Assembly (NCBI GenBank): GCA_029240475.1
Contig: JAREAF010000087.1
Coordinates: forward strand, 1-9,007
Source: Rhodospirillales bacterium
Lineage (GTDB): Bacteria > Pseudomonadota > Alphaproteobacteria > JAREAF01
DNA length: 9,007 nucleotides
Direction: 5' to 3'
A model generated the notes under the pieces. The model was given only the letters and a program-made list of their open reading frames with translations, searched no databases and was not told the origin of the DNA. Numbering within the stretch: the first letter of the stretch is position 1; the number at the start of each line of letters is the position of its first letter. Positions 7,151-9,007 of the stretch are shown in pieces. Both the position numbers and the translations under genes were made by a program.

Positions 7151-8644
7151 GTGAATAAGATGCGGCCAGGCGAGTCCACGATCTTGCAGCCGCGGCAGGG
7201 GGATGCCGAGTACGAGGCGCGGCTGCGCGGCGTCGTCGAGATGGCGGTGGACCCCATCCTGACCATCGACGAGACCGGCACCATCGAAACCGTCAACGCC
7301 GCCGCCCAGCGCCTGTTCGACTATGCGGCCGAGGAGATGATCGGGCGCAACATCAAGATGCTGATGCCCGAGCCCTACCGCTCCGAGCACGACAGCTATC
7401 TCGAGAATTATCAGCAGACCGGCCAGCGCAAGATCATCGGCATCGGGCGCGAGGTCCTTGCCCAGAAAAGGGACGGGACCGTGTTCCCGATCGACCTGGC
7501 CGTCAGCGAGGTCGATCTCGGCGGGCGGCGCATCTTCACAGGGATCATCCGCGACATCTCCGACCGTCGGAAAGCCGAGCAGGATCTCCGCGACAGCGAG
7601 GCGCGGCTGCGCGGGGTCGTCGAGATGGCGGTCGACGGCATCATCACCATTGACGAGATGGGCACGATCGAGACGGTGAACGCGGCCGCGCAGCGGCTGT
7701 TCGGCTATACCGCACTCGAGATGGTCGGCCGCAACGTCAAGATGCTGATGCCCGAGCCCTACCAGTCCGAGCATGACGGGTACCTGGGCAACTACCGCTC
7801 CACCGGCGAGCGGCGGATCATCGGCATCGGCCGCGAGGTCAGCGGACGGCGGAAGGACGGCACCGTCTTCCCAATCTATCTGGCGGTGAGCGAGGTGCTG
7901 CTGGGCAATCGGCGCATCTTCACCGGGATCGTGCGCGATATCTCGGCCCAGAAGCAGGCCGAGGAGGACCTGCGCATCTCGCTGGCCGAGAAGGAGATGC
8001 TGCTCCGGGAGATTCATCACCGGGTCAAGAACAACCTTCAGGTCATCATCGGCCTGCTCAGCCTACAGGCACGCACGGTCGGCCCCGAACTGACGGCCTA
8101 TTTCCAGGAGAGCCAGGAGCGCATACGCGCAATGGCGCGCGTTCACGAACAGCTGCATCTGTCGGAGAACGTGGCGAGCTTCGATCTGGCAGGCTATCTG
8201 GAGCGCCTCTGCGACGATTTCGCCCGCATCCACGGCAGCCAGGGGCCGAAATTCCTGTTCCGCCGCACCCGCTCCCCCGTACCGATCGCCTTCGATGCCG
8301 CCACGCCCGTCGTGCTCATCCTCAACGAGGTGCTCTCGAATGCGGTCAAGCACGCGTTCCCGGGCGGAGGCGGTGAAGTGCAGATCGGGCTGAGCCGGAG
8401 CGGCGGCGGACTGATGCTCCAGGTGCGCGACAATGGGGTCGGGCTGCCCGCCGGGCGCGCCGAGCAGCGGATCAAGAGCTCGATGGGATTGCGGCTGGTG
8501 GAGGCGCTTGCACGCCAAATCGGAGCCAAGGCACGCTTCGCGTCGAAATCCGGTACGGTCTTCTCCTTGCGGATTCCGCGTTCGGCCATAGAAACTCCGC
8601 AGGCCAGATCGCACCCGTCCAGCGAGAGAGTCATTCGGTCATGA
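7151..8644 (+). CDS. Tandem FixL-like haem-PAS sensor histidine kinase (HisKA_2 type)
   Basis: A 497-residue soluble sensor kinase with no membrane span. Order: PAS-1 (about 23-140), PAS-2 (about 151-268), HisKA_2 dimerisation/phosphoacceptor segment REIHHRVKNNLQ (286-297; His290 aligns with the HRxKN histidine), N-box NEVLSNAVKHAF, G1 box DNGVGLP, G2 SMGLRLVEALARQIG. Both PAS units contain MLMPEPY, EHD and IIGIGREV. H80 and H208 fall at the FixL haem-ligating His (Bradyrhizobium His200); R100 and R228 at its Arg220; and the distal I/L/V positions are also kept (I95, L116, V118; I223, L244, V246). Haem-based sensing of O2, CO or NO is therefore likely, though unproven. True FixL has a different kinase domain, so fixL is not used. 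Start: GTG with GGAGG eight bases upstream, preferred over a farther upstream ATG lacking such a site. The stop overlaps the response regulator start. Confidence 0.88.
   Translation: MNKMRPGESTILQPRQGDAEYEARLRGVVEMAVDPILTIDETGTIETVNAAAQRLFDYAAEEMIGRNIKMLMPEPYRSEHDSYLENYQQTGQRKIIGIGREVLAQKRDGTVFPIDLAVSEVDLGGRRIFTGIIRDISDRRKAEQDLRDSEARLRGVVEMAVDGIITIDEMGTIETVNAAAQRLFGYTALEMVGRNVKMLMPEPYQSEHDGYLGNYRSTGERRIIGIGREVSGRRKDGTVFPIYLAVSEVLLGNRRIFTGIVRDISAQKQAEEDLRISLAEKEMLLREIHHRVKNNLQVIIGLLSLQARTVGPELTAYFQESQERIRAMARVHEQLHLSENVASFDLAGYLERLCDDFARIHGSQGPKFLFRRTRSPVPIAFDAATPVVLILNEVLSNAVKHAFPGGGGEVQIGLSRSGGGLMLQVRDNGVGLPAGRAEQRIKSSMGLRLVEALARQIGAKARFASKSGTVFSLRIPRSAIETPQARSHPSSERVIRS
7217..7984 (+). repeat. 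Direct tandem duplication of a 384-bp PAS-coding unit
   Basis: Two adjacent units of exactly 384 bases (7217-7600 and 7601-7984) encode 128-residue PAS modules that I count as about 97 of 128 identical. Both begin ARLRGVVEMAVD. Silent positions have diverged in places: a stretch coding E-T-V-N-A-A-A-Q-R-L-F in both differs in 6 of 11 codons. Other stretches, such as the one coding KMLMPEPY, are identical at the base level. This pattern means an old duplication kept under purifying selection, perhaps with patches of gene conversion. Confidence 0.9.
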
Positions 8645-9007
8645 TCATCGGACTTCCTGCGCGCCTGCAACCCGGCTCACGGCCCGCAACCACGCGCGCC
8701 CGGCATGCGCATCAGCGCGGCGGATCGAGGCGGAAATCCAGCGGCTTGCGGATCCTGGTGGTGGAGGACGAGGCCATCATCGCGCTCGAGCTGGAGGCCA
8801 TGCTGGAATCGCTCGGCCACACAGTGGTGGCGATCGCCAGCAGCGAGTCCGAGGCGGTGCGCCTCAGCCATTCCAAGCACCCCAACCTGATCCTCATGGA
8901 TGTGCGGCTGGGCCGGGGCGGAGACGGCATCAACGCGGCCCGCGCCATACTCGGGCAGATGCCGGTCTCGATCGTGTTCTGCTCGGCTTACGCCCGCGAT
9001 CCGGGGA
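8641..9007 (+). CDS. Response regulator receiver domain protein (3' end outside window)
   Basis: A partial CDS, 122 codons visible, running past the window end. The receiver domain begins near residue 37 with RILVVEDEA (acidic pocket E42/D43), has phosphoacceptor D87 in LILMDVRLG, and S115 in VFCSAY in the Ser/Thr switch position. The F-x-S-A-Y ending resembles the FATGUY-type receivers (F-A-T-G-Y) that partner HWE/HisKA_2 kinases in alphaproteobacteria. ATG 8641 overlaps the kinase stop (ATGA), so the pair is translationally coupled and this is the likely phosphorylation target. With this start there is a 36-residue Arg-rich N-terminal extension; TTG at 8746 would start directly at the receiver but has no clear ribosome binding site. 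Whether an output domain follows cannot be seen. Confidence 0.88.
   Translation, partial: MIIGLPARLQPGSRPATTRARHAHQRGGSRRKSSGLRILVVEDEAIIALELEAMLESLGHTVVAIASSESEAVRLSHSKHPNLILMDVRLGRGGDGINAARAILGQMPVSIVFCSAYARDPG

Noticed and set aside
7106..8020. A 304-codon frame on the - strand opposite the PAS domains
   Set aside because: It shows a repeat only because the PAS duplication is mirrored in antisense; the sense frame has clear domains and a ribosome binding site.
7151..8644. Naming the kinase fixL
   Set aside because: The PAS units look like FixL, but the transmitter is HisKA_2 type (HHRVKNNLQ) and the partner start does not resemble FixJ with certainty, so the symbol would overstate the match.

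Overview
The window is very GC-rich DNA, densely packed with genes, and looks like an alphaproteobacterial chromosome. The evidence is by eye: strong G/C bias at third codon positions, an MreB whose residue numbering lines up with Caulobacter MreB as I remember it, a HisKA_2-type sensor kinase with FixL-like PAS domains, a receiver with an F-x-S-A-Y ending related to the 'FATGUY' receivers, and possible CtrA-type TTAACC elements. I see no transposase, integrase, tRNA, rRNA, CRISPR array or phage gene. This reads as ordinary chromosomal backbone of mixed housekeeping, envelope and signalling genes.

Left part (1-2873): an AlkB-like 2-oxoglutarate/Fe(II) oxygenase gene on the + strand converges on, and slightly overlaps, a leftward series on the - strand. 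That series is a small lipoprotein, then a 506-residue polytopic membrane protein resembling GT-C-fold proteins, then a 66-residue protein of unknown function. The last two genes share a 12-base element, CGGCTCTTAACC, roughly 50-75 bases upstream of their starts.

Middle (3036-4560): two rightward genes, a 129-residue conserved-looking protein of unknown function and a stand-alone, somewhat divergent mreB, separated by a perfect 10-bp hairpin. No mreC or mreD follows. Instead mreB converges on a leftward block with a 10-base overlap. Read 5' to 3' on the - strand, that block is a two-CBS-domain protein, a 33-residue single-span membrane protein, galE (UDP-glucose 4-epimerase) and a VanZ-like membrane protein whose start overlaps the galE stop.

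Right part (6676-9007): a divergent intergenic region of about 475 bases, which includes a 61-codon reading frame that looks coding but has no start codon. It is followed by a rightward two-component pair. The kinase has two tandemly duplicated PAS domains, each keeping the residues that bind haem in FixL, fused to a HisKA_2/HATPase core. Its stop codon overlaps (ATGA) the start of a response regulator that runs off the window. A haem-based gas- or redox-sensing pathway is the best hypothesis. The PAS-duplicated kinase, the orphan MreB and the shared TTAACC element are the most interesting observations. I found no clearly novel defence or mobile system.
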